A stretch of 64,000 nt of DNA from Trichoplax adhaerens (taxonomy: Eukaryota > Placozoa > Uniplacotomia > Trichoplacea > Trichoplacidae), in contig NW_002060951.1 of the NCBI RefSeq assembly GCF_000150275.1, positions 2,304,297 to 2,368,296 on the forward strand, written 5' to 3'. Made by a program: the position numbers and the translations under genes. Positions 26,907-39,269 of the stretch are shown piece after piece. The notes under the pieces are model-generated. The model made no database searches. It saw only the letters and a list, made by a program, of their open reading frames with translations, and was not told the origin of the DNA. Each line of letters opens with the position of its first letter. Position 1 is the stretch's first letter.

Positions 26907-27200
26907 TTTATCCCAACTTTTATCCCAACTGGCACCAAGACCAGAGTAAAATGCACAAGGCTTCAAACTAGCCTGTCCCCATAATTCAGTGTAAGTACTG
27001 TACTGTACGGTTGTACTACTGTACAGTACAGTAGAGCATTGGAGCACAGTACTGTATTGTTGTACGGTGTACAGTACTGTATCCTACTGTACTATGTACT
27101 GTGCATGCCAGGTGTACAGTACAGTACAGTATGCTTATTATCAAAGATTGAAGGTCCAGCTTGACCTCGGTGCAAAACGAAGTATACTGCATTCGGTCGC
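26907..27200. promoter_or_regulatory. Compact divergent interval TBL2/EF-Tu A with palindromic repeat cluster
   Basis: Only 294 bp separate the two start codons. Most of the middle (26994-27133) is TACTG/CAGTA repeat in both orientations, including many TACTGTACAGTA-like palindromes. Any promoter activity for both genes must lie in or beside these repeats if the start of EF-Tu A at 27201 is right. Confidence 0.6.
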
Positions 27201-29769
27201 CATGGCAGGATTAGCAGGTAATTATATTATTGCAACCATGGATCATATCAGTTGTGACGATTTCTTATCCATATTAACAATATGAATATTCATCAATTGT
27301 TTCTTTTAACTGCTCCATTAAATATGTATACATACAGCACAGTATAATTAATAATTGAGAGCTTCATGACACCCTGTGAACAAAAACTAGGTAATCTCAG
27401 CTTCCAGCTTTTGGTCAATCGATTAGCTTAATAATACACAAACAGTAAAGCTGTAATTATTTCTCTACACCAGTATGCAATTGCGAATACGGTACCTTTT
27501 CCGACACTGATCCAAACCATTAACTTTGAAATGTCATCAACTACGTCCAGTAGAACTAGATAAATGTTAAACCAAATTTATTGATTTTTCTACTTGTATT
27601 CATGTAAGCTTGCATTCATGAATGTTAAGATGTGATCATTTCTTGTCATATAGCAAAACATTATCTTTCCACCATAAGAAAATTTGCTCGAGCCTTTGCT
27701 ACCAAAACCTTCACTAGAGATAGACCTCATATTAATATCGGAACGATTGGTCATGTTGACCATGGAAAAACAACATTGACTGCTGCAATTACCAAAGGTT
27801 TGCTAAGCTATCTAATTTGTATCATCATGCCCATCTGCATAGTTGTTAGTACTGCGCAAGTGAACTGATTGATGCTATGGGCGTTCAATGAATGGAAAAA
27901 TTTTTATAATATTCATGGAGCTCGTTCTACATATGATTATATCCGTAGTATTGGCTGAAAAAGGAGACGCACAATTCAAATCCTATGGAGAAATCGATAG
28001 AGCACCAGAGGAAAGAGCTCGCGGAATCACAATTTCCACTGCGCATGTTGAATATTCTACTAACGAACGTCACTATGCTCACATAGATTGTCCTGGTCAT
28101 GCAGATTATATAAAGGTATGAATGTGAACCTTTGATATTAATGGAATACTGTACTGTACTAGTTTACCATCAACAAATCCGTGACTTAGCTCTTTGAATC
28201 AGAATATGATTACAGGAGCTGCACAAATGGATGGCGCGATATTAGTAGTCGCTGGTACGGAAGGCCAGATGCCGCAAACTCGAGAGCATCTCCTCCTAGC
28301 AAAGCAGGTGACAAGTGACAACATAAATGTGCTCCGCTCTACCTTCTAAAGTTCAATTGTGAAATTAATGTGCCATTCATTTTTTTAACTGCGAAAATAA
28401 TATCTCTATTGTTCTTAATCAAGGTGGGTATAAAAGAAATTTGTGTTTACGTCAACAAAGCTGATGTCGTAGAGGATAAAGAGATGATCGAATTAGTTCA
28501 ATTGGAGATGTTAGAGATTCTTGATGAATTCGGCTACGATAGTGAGAAAACACCTATCGTTGTGGGCTCTGCTTTATGTGCACTAGAGGTATGGGGTATA
28601 ACCAGAACTTAATTAAAATCTTCGCAGCAATTTGTTTCTTCTAAGAAAACTTATGTTAGCAACCTGACCCGTTAGGGCCGAAAACCAGAACTTGGGAGGG
28701 ATTCTATAATGAAGTTACTAGATGAAATTGATAGGCATATTCCAGAACCCAAAAGAGATTTAGAGAAACCTTTCCTCTTACCAGTGGAAGATACTTATTC
28801 GATATCGGGTAGAGGTACCGTTATCACTGGTAGAGTTGAACGTGGAATACTCAAGAAAGGAGATGAAGTACAATTTGTTGGTCGAAATTCTGAACTAAAG
28901 TCTATTATCACTGGTAAATTAAGACTATATCTTTGTAATCGACCTAATTTTAAATTAATAACCAACTTCCTGGGCAGATTAAATTCATGACATATTTTAA
29001 TCGTTTCCCAGATCGTAAGGTAACTTCTGCTACGTAGTCAGTTGAAGGCACTATTAATCGAAAAATTCTACGCTCAGGGCCTTACGTTGTGTTACAGGTA
29101 TCGAAATGTTTAGAAAAAGCCTTGATGAAGCTAGACCTGGTGATAATATTGGAGCTTTAGTTCGAGGTTTGAAGCGCGATCAGGTCAAAAGGGGAATGGT
29201 GATGGCAGCTCCAGGAACAGTGAAATCATTCACAAAATTTGAAGCTCAGGTTTGTTAAGTTATTAATCGTTGCCCGACAGTCATTAAATAAAAGAAGTTG
29301 TAGCGTAATGCATGACTAATCAATGGGTGATAACTGATTGCAGCAGCTTCTTGCCAATATCCAAATCAATAATTGATAGTAACATTTCTGTCTGTTTAAG
29401 GTTTACCTATTGCAAAAAACTGAAGGCGGTAGACACAAACCGGTGATTAGCAATTATTCTCCACAATTATTCACCCGGACTGCAGATGTTACCTGCAAGC
29501 TAATGCTACCAGATGATAAGGAAATGTTAATGCCTGGTATTTATTTTTAAAATTGACGCTACTGATAAAAATACGATTGTAATCTATAAATATTCTTAAT
29601 CTGGCTTATGATTTTGTTTAATTAATTTGTTTTCATGCTATTAGGTGAAGATGCAAACATGGTAATCACTTTGCATACAGACATGCCCTTAGAAGTGAAT
29701 CAGCGATTTACATTACGAGATTCAAATCAGACTGTAGGAACTGGAATTGTCACGAAATACCTTAAATGA
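27201..29769 (+). CDS. TUFM: Mitochondrial elongation factor Tu, copy A
   Basis: EF-Tu delivers aminoacyl-tRNA to the mitochondrial ribosome. I place the start at ATG 27201, a 16-base first exon (27201-27216, MAGLA) that joins in frame to 27654-27798 and gives an Arg/Lys/Ala-rich presequence ([19 protein letters not shown]) before [19 protein letters not shown]. Further exons: 27949-28115, 28202-28308, 28421-28588, about 28676-28911, 29099-29248, 29400-29535 and 29645-29769 (stop TGA 29767-29769). GTPase motifs are all present: GHVDHGKT, the switch region with [19 protein letters not shown] and GSAL; domains 2 and 3 follow ([28 protein letters not shown]). There is no C-terminal extension. 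It lies tail-to-tail with a paralogue on the opposite strand with introns at the same places. Confidence 0.93.
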
Positions 29770-30397
29770 AACAAACTGAAATAAAAATTATTAGATCAGT
29801 AAATTAAAACTATTTATACGCGTACGGTGTGCTTAAAGCTTAGTCGAGAGATCAAGATACTCTCAATTCGCTATTGCATCAGGCTCTAGTGAAACTAATA
29901 AGAAGCAGCTTTCTATTACACATCTTATGATGTTCACTAGTAATACCGTTGGTAGACATAGCACTTTGTAATCAGTCACTTATAACATAAATGTACCAGG
30001 AATTTTTAAAGAGTGCCGTGATATATATATATTTAATATTGCCAATACAATCTTTATTGCAGATTTGCAGTTTATATTGAATACAGATTATGTTAGCAGT
30101 GTATTCTTCGGCGGCATGAAATAATTCCCGGCAATCTAGTTGTAGCATAAATTTGATAGAAATAAAATGTTAAAAAAAGTTTTAAACTGATTAAATTCTG
30201 GGAAAGAGTATTTGTAATTCAAAGCGCAGTCAACAACTCCGTATTAGTGGATTGCTAAAGTTATATGACTAAGTAAAACCTATATTTAAAGCTAATTCAA
30301 TTAGGGCTTATTCAACAATGATTCGCCAATATAATTTAATCAATTAATTACCAAAACGTTAAAGTCAGCTATCAACAAATATTGTTATATTTACAGT
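29770..30397. other. Convergent intergenic region between the two EF-Tu genes
   Basis: This 628-bp AT-rich spacer holds both 3' flanks. No gene, no dense TACTGTAC cluster and no obvious shared 3' sequence was seen. Confidence 0.6.
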
Positions 30398-32688
30398 TTA
30401 TCCCAGAATTTGTGTAATAATGCCTGTTCCAACAGTTGAATGACCATCTCGCAAGGTGAATCTTTGCTTTTCTTCGAGAGGTAAATCAGATTGAAGTGTA
30501 AAGGTTACTTCGCAGTCTTCACCTAACGTTAATACGGATCAGATATTCATTACGAAGTTAATAAAAGTGCTCATATTAAGTATATTAATTGTCAAAATAA
30601 CCAATTGCAGATTATACGTATATGCATATACATATGCATACATACGAGTATATACTGTACCTCAAATTGCTCAGACCACAGACTAAACATGAAAGAAAAA
30701 TAATGTAGTAATTTTTATACCTGGCATACACATCTCTTTGCCTGATGGTAATTCAACTCTTGCAGCTACATCAGCTGTACGAGTATATAAAACGGGTGCG
30801 TAGTTTGTAACAATCGGAGTTTTGCGGCCACCTTCCTCAGTCGATAGCATATAAAGCTAGAAGAGAGATAAATTCCAAAGAATGTGACCGTTACCAAAGT
30901 CATAAATTTTATTGCCTTCAGTTTCACGCTTCATTTACACACCTGAGCTTTAGCCTTGGTATAAGATTTGACAGTATCGGCCGCACATAGCACCATTCCT
31001 CGCTTAATGTCTTCACGCTTTATACCACGTACTAGTGCCCCCATATTATCACCAGCTTGAGCCTGATCTAAATTCTTATGAAACATTTCAATACCTGCAA
31101 TTCAAGCATAAATACTCGTGTAACTCCTACATCACAAATTTATAAAGGCGATAATATTGGTGATAAATCATGTATTCATCATAAATTACAGTACAGTATT
31201 GTTAAAGTACCTGTAATTACTGTTTTTATATTGGATTTTTTGCCAACAAATTCTGCATCACTTCCTTTCTTAATAATTCCCCGTTCTAAACAGCCAGTAA
31301 CAACGGTCCCTCGACCTGGAATACTAAACACGCCTTCAACTGGTAGTAAAAATGGTTTATCTAACTCTCTTTCAGGAATAGGTATGTGAGCATCTATAGC
31401 TTCCATTAATTTTTCGACAGACTTGACACCGAGCTCAGGATTTCGATTCTATTCATTTACAAAATCAGATTCTTTAATGTTATTGATATCTTGTATCATA
31501 AAGGTACCAAGATACGCAGATTTAAATTAGTGAATAAGTAAAGCCTTCCAACCTCTAGAGCGCATAGTGCCGATCCGATGATAACCGGAGTGTCCTCATC
31601 ATAACCATGTTCTTGGAGTAAATCTCTAATTTCTAATTCAACTAGCTCAAGCATTTCGTTATCGTCAATTGTATCTGCCTTATTAACATAAACTACCATA
31701 TGTTTGACACCAATCTAGGAAAATTACGGCAGAAATGTTAAAAAATTTAGCAGTATTGGTAACTGATCAGAGGAAATTTCGTTACGAAATGCTGTGGTAA
31801 TTAAGAAAAGGCATTACCTGTTTCGCCAACAAAACATGTTCTTTAGTTTGCGGCATAGCACCATCAGTTGCTGCAACAACTAAGATAGCTCCATCCATAC
31901 GAGCAGCCCCAGTTATCATATTCTAAAAAATAGATTGTTACCAATGTTAGGGTGCAACTGGGCAGCGCTACTTATATGCACATACCTATATCATATTGTA
32001 TATATTATAAGTATAATTGGCTATTTCAGTTAGACATTATATAAGTGTACTGTATAATTAATATAGGCAATGCTTTTTTACTATTACTAAATGTTAAATA
32101 ATTTTATACAATGAATCCAATCTACTTCGCACCTTTATGTAATCGGCATGACCAGGGCAATCAATATGTCCATAATGCCTTTGATCGGTTTCATATTCTA
32201 CGTTTGCCGTTTTAATAGTAATTCCACGTGCTTTTTCCTCAGGTGCATTATCGATTTCATCGTAGGCCTTATACTTTGCCTGCCCACGCTCTTGCAGTAC
32301 TATTTTGTAAAAGAAAGTTTAACCCCTTATTTTGTAATCCAAGCAGGTGTTTGAGTAAGATATTTATTTCGTATTTAGTATATAATTGGCGAACTGCTGT
32401 AGTAGCTTGACGGTATAATATATCCTGTATTATTATATTACTATCATTTTTTGATAATTGATAGAGTATAATCGTACGATATTCAGTAAAATATGGGAAT
32501 GATCCAATGTACAGTAGAGTGCAATACGAGGGTAAGTTTTTATTATACTCGTAATTGAATTCTCTTACATTTAGTTATTGCTGCCGTTAAGGAGGTTTTG
32601 CCATGATCGACATGGCCAATGGTGCCAATATTAATATGCGGTTTATCCCTGGAATAAGTCTTCTTGGCATCTGCTGACATTGCCCGAA
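30398..32688 (-). CDS. TUFM: Mitochondrial-type elongation factor Tu, copy B (N-terminus unresolved)
   Basis: This second EF-Tu reads on the minus strand. The first exon found (about 32572-32688) encodes [20 protein letters not shown] and then [16 protein letters not shown]. It begins after a good splice acceptor (TTGTAATTGCAG), so an upstream exon with a presequence is likely but was not located; the internal ATG at 32680-32678 would give a protein without one. Later exons include about 32132-32300, 31808-31923, 31552-31713, 31211-31448, 30955-31096, 30722-30857 and 30398-30525. Motifs DCPGHAD, NKAD and GSAL are intact, and the end is [20 protein letters not shown] with TAA 30398-30400. In a 68-residue segment of domains 1-2 I count 42 identities with copy A. 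Exon junctions fall at the same protein positions in both, so they arose by duplication of an intron-containing gene. Confidence 0.88.
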
Positions 32689-33969
32689 CTGCAATTACAA
32701 TATTACGAAATTTAATATATATCTTAATGTATAAGTCTAACCACGATATGTCGCCTATTGCAGATATGCCTATTCTTCATTTACTGTAATAGCGCTCTAT
32801 TCATACTACTTTGATAAAAGTTAATGAATAAGTGGAAAAAATATTTCACATTATATCTTTTACATCTTTTTATCTTTTTTTTTATAGGTTATACAATATT
32901 GCCATGAAAACGTATACACGTTCGTAGTGTTACAATATGATATACGTCCAAAATAATGGTACAAGCTGCGCATTGATACATACTCGTATCTACGACTGTA
33001 AACAGTATCTTAACATACAGTAAGCAATTCATTAAGTAATCGTTGTTACAGTAAAGTATGCGTATATCCTTTACTTGCAATCAATTTCACGGAGCACAGG
33101 TACACCTGTTAACTATGACTCGTGCGTACACGTCATACGGTATTCAATATCAACTAGAAATTTGTAAAGAAATAGCAAATATGTATAATTGTGTTATACA
33201 GTACCAGCAATATTCCTAAGCTTGCCGTTCAGGAACGAAAACCTATGGGCTTGATAAGATATAATTGATAACAAATTAAAATTATACCCAGCAATCTACA
33301 ATATCAGTTTACATTTTACACGTGCTACAGCATCTCTCCAAGATAGTTGATAGACAATACAGTACAGTACTGTACATTCAACACGCTCTATGGCGAAAAA
33401 ACATGGATACTTTCGATCAAGATTCTATTTTGTTTAGGCCAATGTTATAAATGTGTGCAAACTTTGGAAGCATAGAAGTCAGAAGATTGCATAATACTGT
33501 AAGGTTAGTACAATAGTATCGCAGTGCAATATACAGTCAACATAGTCATACAGAAACTCCTTAATGAAACTGTTGATCCTCATCCTCTCTCCCTACAATA
33601 CAGTACAGTAAAGACAACATACGGGCATACATTCTGTCGTTGCCAACTTTGTAAAAGTATTTTACACAAAATACAACACTAGCAATGGACGAAGAGATCA
33701 GTCGATTTTACACACGTTGCATGCTCTACGATGTACAGTACCTATCCTACCTACTGAACCAGCCCGGCAAGTTATGGCTCCTAATTGCAACGCTAATGTT
33801 GTTGTCATGATGCAGAATGCAGACGGAGCTGCAAGTTACTCTATTACGATGAAGGATAAAGTTGTAGCTTTGATAATAACCAGCTCGAAACCGGTAGTAG
33901 TTATTAAATGGCCGACCACCTGTACGACAGTTTGTGACGATGAAGAACTTCAAGATCAGAACCAATGAT
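32689..33969. other. Region upstream of EF-Tu B
   Basis: This 1.3 kb probably contains the missing first exon and promoter of EF-Tu B. TACTGTAC words appear at about 33355-33380 and 33597-33610. A frame at 33717-33968 on the plus strand is open for 83 codons but resembles nothing I know and has no convincing partner exon, so I do not call it a gene. Confidence 0.5.
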
Positions 33970-35490
33970 TTTTATGGTACTATACAGTACAGCGTGTGCA
34001 GTAGGGTACAGTCACGATATATTAATTAATCGAACGCTGATGTACTGTGCCGTACATCATACTGTACACTATACTAAAGTTAACGGCTGTTTGTTGCCCA
34101 AAATGTGGAGCTGATTGCGGTGCAGTACATGGACTGTACACCGTACAGTTAGTACTGTACGATGTGAGCCAGTGCTATTAGGCAATATAAATTGTAGTAG
34201 AGCTGCAAAATTTGCCTCAAATTTTATATTAGCTTACAGTACTCTTACTCTAATTCCAACTGGTTCACACTGATGTGAGCCAGTTCTATTTAGACTGCTA
34301 TTAAGCAAAATAAATTGTAGTAAAGCTGCAAAATTTGCCTCAAATTCTATACATACAGATAGTGTACTTTAGTACACACTGTCATACTGTACACTATACT
34401 AAAGTTAACGGCTGTTTGTTGCCCAAAATGAGGAGCTGATTGCTGTGCAGTACATGGACTATACAGTTAGTACTGTACCGTATTGTACTGTACGATGTGA
34501 GCCAGTGCTATTAGGCAATATAAATTGTAGTAGAGCTGCAAAATTTGCCTTAAATTTTATATTAGCTTACAGTACTCTTACTCTAATTCCAACTGGTTCA
34601 CACTGATGTGAGCCAGTTCTATTTAGAGTGCTATTAGGCAAAATAAATTATAGTAAAGCTGCAAAATTTGCCTCAAATTCTATACATAAAGATAGTGTAC
34701 TTTAGTACACACTGTCATACTGTACACTATACTAAAGTCAACGGCTGTTTGTTGCCCAAAATGTGGAGCTGATTGCTGTGCAGTACATGGACTGTACAGT
34801 TAGTACTGTACCGTATTGTACTGTACGATGTGAGCCAGTGCTATTAGGCAAATTAAATTGTAGTAAAGCTGCAAAGTTTGCCTCAAATTCTATACATACA
34901 GATAGTGTACTGTACTTTAGTACACACTGTCATACTAAAGTCAACGGCTGTTTGTTGCCCAAAATGAGGAGCTGATTGCTGTGCAGTACAGTACATGGAC
35001 TGTACAGTTAGTACTGTACCGTATTGTACTGTACGATGTGAGCCAGTGCTATTAGGCAAAATAAATTATAGTAAAGCTGCAAAATTTGCCTCAAATTCTA
35101 TACATACAGTCATACTGTACACTACAGTATACTAAAGTCAATGGCTGTTTGTTGCCCAAAATGAGGAGCTGATTGCGGTACAGTACTGTACTGTACTGTA
35201 CATAGACTGTACAGTGTACACTGTGTACAGTTAGTACTGTACCGTATTGTACTGTACAGTATTGTACAGTACAGTATAGTGTACTATAGTACACACTGTA
35301 CAGTACTGCATCGATCGGACTGGAGTCGTAGTGGATTTTTTCGGGTACACCGTACACTGTACTGTATACCGGTAGTCCATGACGTAGTACTGTAGACGGT
35401 TCAAATTTCCTTACGAATATTCTCGAACATTATCTGCCATTAATTTATTTTGCCTTAGACTTCGTGATTAACGATTAATAATTTCAATCG

Positions 35491-35572
35491 GTATGCCAGA
35501 TATTAAAGGTGTAAGGAAATCCGTAATAAGGCCTGGCAATGGTATTCCATTGGAGTTATTCACCGGTAGTAA
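35491..35572 (+). pseudogene. Duplicate of AIP exon 1, cut by the assembly gap
   Basis: Bases 35493-35572 repeat AIP exon 1 (MPDIKGVRKSVIRPGNGIPL onward) almost base for base, with one noticed difference (AAGGCC versus AAGACC). About 190 bp of upstream sequence is also shared. The copy ends at the N gap one or two bases before the splice donor seen in the intact copy. It is either an assembly duplicate (two alleles or overlapping contigs joined) or a true tandem duplication. No second copy of exons 2-4 is present. Confidence 0.8.
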
Positions 35573-35622
35573 NNNNNNNNNNNNNNNNNNNNNNNNNNNN
35601 NNNNNNNNNNNNNNNNNNNNNN
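35573..35622. other. Assembly gap (50 N)
   Basis: Exactly 50 unknown bases, probably a placeholder length. The left side ends inside a copy of AIP exon 1, and the right side resumes in array sequence that resembles positions from about 34129. Confidence 0.99.
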
Positions 35623-36923
35623 GTACATGGACTGTACACCGTACAGTTAGTACTGTACCGTATTGTACTGTACTGTACTGTACGATGTGAGCCAGTGCTA
35701 TTAGGCAATATAAATTGTAGTAAAGCTGCAAAATTTGCCTCAAATTTTATATTAGCTTACAGTACTCTTACTCTAATTCCAACTGGTTCACACTGATGTG
35801 AGCCAGTTCTATTTAGAGTGCTATTAGGCAAAATAAATTGTAGTAAAGCTGCAAAAGTTTGCCTCAAATTCTATACATACAGATAGTGTACTTTAGTACA
35901 CACTGTCATACTAAAGTCAACGGCTGTTTGTTGCCCAAAATGAGGAGCTGATTGCTGGACTGTACAGTTAGTACTGTACCGTATTGTACTGTACTGTACG
36001 ATGTGAGCCAGTGCTATTAGGCAAAATAAATCGTAGTAAAGCTGCAAAATTTGCCTCAAATTTTATATTAGCTTACAGTACTCTTACTCTAATTCCAACT
36101 GGTTCACACTGATGTGAGCCAGTTCTATTTAGAGTGCTATTAGGCAAAATAAATTGTAGTAAAGCTGCAAAATTTGCTTCAAATTTTATATTAGCTTACA
36201 GTACTCTTACTCTAATTCCAACTGGTTCACACTGATGTGAGCCAGTTCTATTTAGAGTGCTATTAGGCAAAATAAATTGTAGTAAAGCTGCAAAATTTGC
36301 TTCAAATTTTATATTAGATTACAGTACTCTTACTCTAATTCCAACTGGTTCACACTGATGTGAGCCAGTTCTATTTAGAGTGCTATTAGGCAAAATAAAT
36401 TGTAGTAAAGCTGCAAAATTTGCTTCAAATTTTATATTAGATTACAGTACTCTTACTCTAATTCCAACTGGTTCACACTGATGTGAGCCAGTTCTATTTA
36501 GAGTGCTATTAGGCAAAATAAATTGTAGTAAAGCTGCAAAATTTGCCTCAAATTCTATACATACAGATAGTGTACTTTAGTACACACTGTCATACTAAAG
36601 TCAACGGCTGTTTGTTGCCCAAAATGAGGAGCTGATTGCTGTACAGTACATAGACTGTACACTGTGTACAGTTAGTACTGTACCGTATTGTACTGTATTG
36701 TACTGTATAGCGTACTATAGTACACACTGTACTGCATCGATCGGACTGGAGTCGTAATGGATTTTTTCGGGTACACCGTACACTGTACAGTACAGTATAC
36801 CGGTAGTCCATGACGTACTACTGTAGACGGTTCAAATTTCCTTACGAATATTCTCGAACATTATCTGCCATTAATTTATTTTGCCTTAGACTTCGTGATT
36901 AACGATTAATAATTTCAATCGGT

Positions 36924-39269
36924 ATGCCAGATATTAAAGGTGTAAGGAAATCCGTAATAAGACCTGGCAATGGTATTCCATTGGAGTTATTCACCGGTAG
37001 TAAGGTACAAAACCAATTAGATATTGATACCGAATTTGGAAAGCAATAGAGAAAGAAAGAATTAGATAGGATAGCTTTACACTTTATATTATTATTTTAC
37101 GGTTATATTAAGACGAGCAATCATCTACAACTCGGTATGTGTACTCGTATGACATGTGTCGTTGGAATTATGCATAACCAACTAGTATAGGTAACATGTC
37201 TAATGACTATCATTATGCATAGTAACTGTCTATTCATAGTTCCGATGACATATGCAGATATGCACGTATTGTAAAATAAGTACACATATACTCGTATAAT
37301 GATCGCATATCGAAGTATGATAAGTCTTAGCAGTAAAATATTCGTACAACGAACGTATCTTTATACTGTATCTTCCTTTTAACATCAATTTTACTATTAA
37401 CGGTATTTTACAACCACACTAACTACGGACGAAGTTAAAATATCAGACTAAGAATTGCTCGATAATTGATATACTGTGTCAGTAACATGCTATTACTCGA
37501 GTACATTCACTACCTAATGTAGTGTATACTGTACTAGTTTTCGCTGGTGTATAAACTACACAACTACCTTACCGATTCATTTCTATCAAATGCACTACCA
37601 TTAGTAAGAGATTGCTACATACAGTATAATAATACAGCATGTTAATATCATGCCCGAAGATAGTTATTCTCTGTACTTTAAAATGCAAGATTGCCATAAT
37701 ATCGAAATGACAAAAGAATATTATTTTGCTTTCATCTATCAGAGTAGAGATACTAACATTATATCACATTGAGACTTTTTAAGTTTATACGATTCCCTAC
37801 TGACCCCACATAGGTGACAACCAGCAGTTGCAATACTTTATATTAAATTTCTCAGATGAAATTAGCAATTATTGTAGGTCTATTACAACTGTTGAGATGA
37901 ACACTATATTATGCTCAATAAATGCATTTACGAAATACAAGTTTGCCCTGATACATATGACTACGTATTTTATAATTGTAGGTGACTTTCCATTTTAAGA
38001 CAATCACCTTAGATGAAAGCAGAACTGTTATCGATGATAGTCGACAGATGGGAGAACCATTTGAATTGTTGTACGGCCGGCAATTTAAATTGGATATATG
38101 GGAACAAGTGATTCCAGAAATGACTGTTAATGAACTGTCATCATTTGCTTGCGATAAAGAGGTGAAACCAAGAAGCATTCCGATGTTCACTTATTTCACA
38201 AACAGTAGTCGTCAATGTATGACGTGTTCATGGTTTACTTTTGTAATAGTATAAAAGTAATTTTATAGTCTCTTAACTGATCCTCTAATTAAATTGCACG
38301 TAATTATTTGGAAATCCTTGATACCACGTCATAATGCTGCTATGAAGTCATGTCGTTACTTTTCTATCGATATCACATAAATTTCACGTACGTTCGAGTG
38401 CTAGGATTATGAAGGACTACGTTTATGTAGTCTTATTGTCATGAAAAACAGCAATTAATATGATTTTAATTTTACTAGCTGGTACTCAGCTATCCTCTTG
38501 TATCAAAAAGTATACGAGATCACATAAAGAAAAAGAAGGATCCAGGAGCTGAAATAGTTGATGGTAGCAGATGTTGCGCTTCTTCCTCCGGCTACGGATA
38601 TGCAGATCTAGATAAATTATCCACAGATAGACTTGGTTAGCATATTAAATGGGTCAATATAACATAATATCTTTAACAGCCATTAACATTGCATACTGAT
38701 ATGATTTAATAGGTTTAGTGTTCGAAATTGAATTGCTTAAGGTAGAAAAGCATGGAGAATACAAAAGCGAAGTCTGGCAAATGACTCCTGAGGAGAAATT
38801 AGCTGCGTTGCCTGGTTACAAGCTTGAAGGCAACAAGTATTATCAAGAAAGAAAATATTCTAAAGCGGCAGATAAATACGCTGTTGCTTTAGGTTGCATA
38901 GAACAACTATTATTGAAAGAGAAACCTGGTGAACCTGAGTTCAAAGCATTAGAATTAAAAAAATTGCCGTTCCTTTTGAATTACTCTCAATGTAAATTGT
39001 GCTTGGGTGAATATTATGAAGCAGCCGAGCATTTATCGACGGTGATGGAGATTGATCCCAATAATGTTAAGGCATATTACAGACGAGGCAAGGCTAATAG
39101 AAAGCTATGGAAGATGGAAGAATCTCGAAGCGATTTCAGTAAAGCAACCGAATTAGATCCAACTCTACAAGGAGCTGTAAATAAAGAATTACAACTAATA
39201 GATGAAATACAAAAAGACCACTATCAAGAGATGAAAGCAAAGTATCAAGGAAAAGGTATGTTTGCTTAA
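36924..39269 (+). CDS. AIP: AIP-type immunophilin-like co-chaperone
   Basis: AIP is an Hsp90 co-chaperone that binds client receptors such as the aryl hydrocarbon receptor. Exons: 36924-37004, 37982-38161, 38479-38635 and 38713-39269, with phases that join cleanly to give about 324 residues (human AIP is 330). The N-terminal half is an FKBP-like domain (VTFHFKTITLDESRTVIDDS, MGEPFELLYGRQFKLDIWE, then LSYPLVSKSIRDH), as in AIP and not in the active prolyl isomerases. The C-terminal half has TPR repeats (EGNKYYQERKYSKAADKYAV; LLNYSQCKLCLGEYYEA; NNVKAYYRRGKANRKLWKME), with the last exon ending at TAA 39267-39269. Intron 1 is nearly 1 kb. The promoter side is the tandem array, and a second copy of exon 1 lies 1.4 kb upstream. 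Confidence 0.93.

Larger units (their letters stand above)
33970..36810. repeat. Composite tandem repeat array (AIP 5' region)
   Basis: The array is built from a few modules. One module with CGGCTGTTTGTTGCCCAAAA starts near 34082, 34407, 34740, 34943, 35140, 35919 and 36603. A second module (GATGTGAGCCAGTTCTATTT onward) is repeated in a strict 123-bp period starting at 36111, 36234, 36357 and 36480. The modules are joined by GTACTGTAC/GTACAGTAC palindromic runs. No coding sequence is supported; frames running through it read as Tyr/Cys/Thr/Val/Gln/Ser strings created by the pentamer repeat. An assembly gap interrupts the array. Confidence 0.9.

Noticed and set aside
26907-27047. Upstream extension of TBL2 by 47 codons
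   Set aside because: The extension runs into the repeat cluster and has repeat-derived residues. The ATG at 26906 gives the expected N-terminal anchor directly.
33717-33968. 83-codon plus-strand frame upstream of the array
   Set aside because: It resembles no family I know, overlaps an equally open minus-strand frame and has no supported exon partner.
36111-36602. CRISPR-like regular spacing
   Set aside because: The 123-bp units are identical throughout with no variable spacers, and the DNA is eukaryotic. It is a simple tandem repeat.
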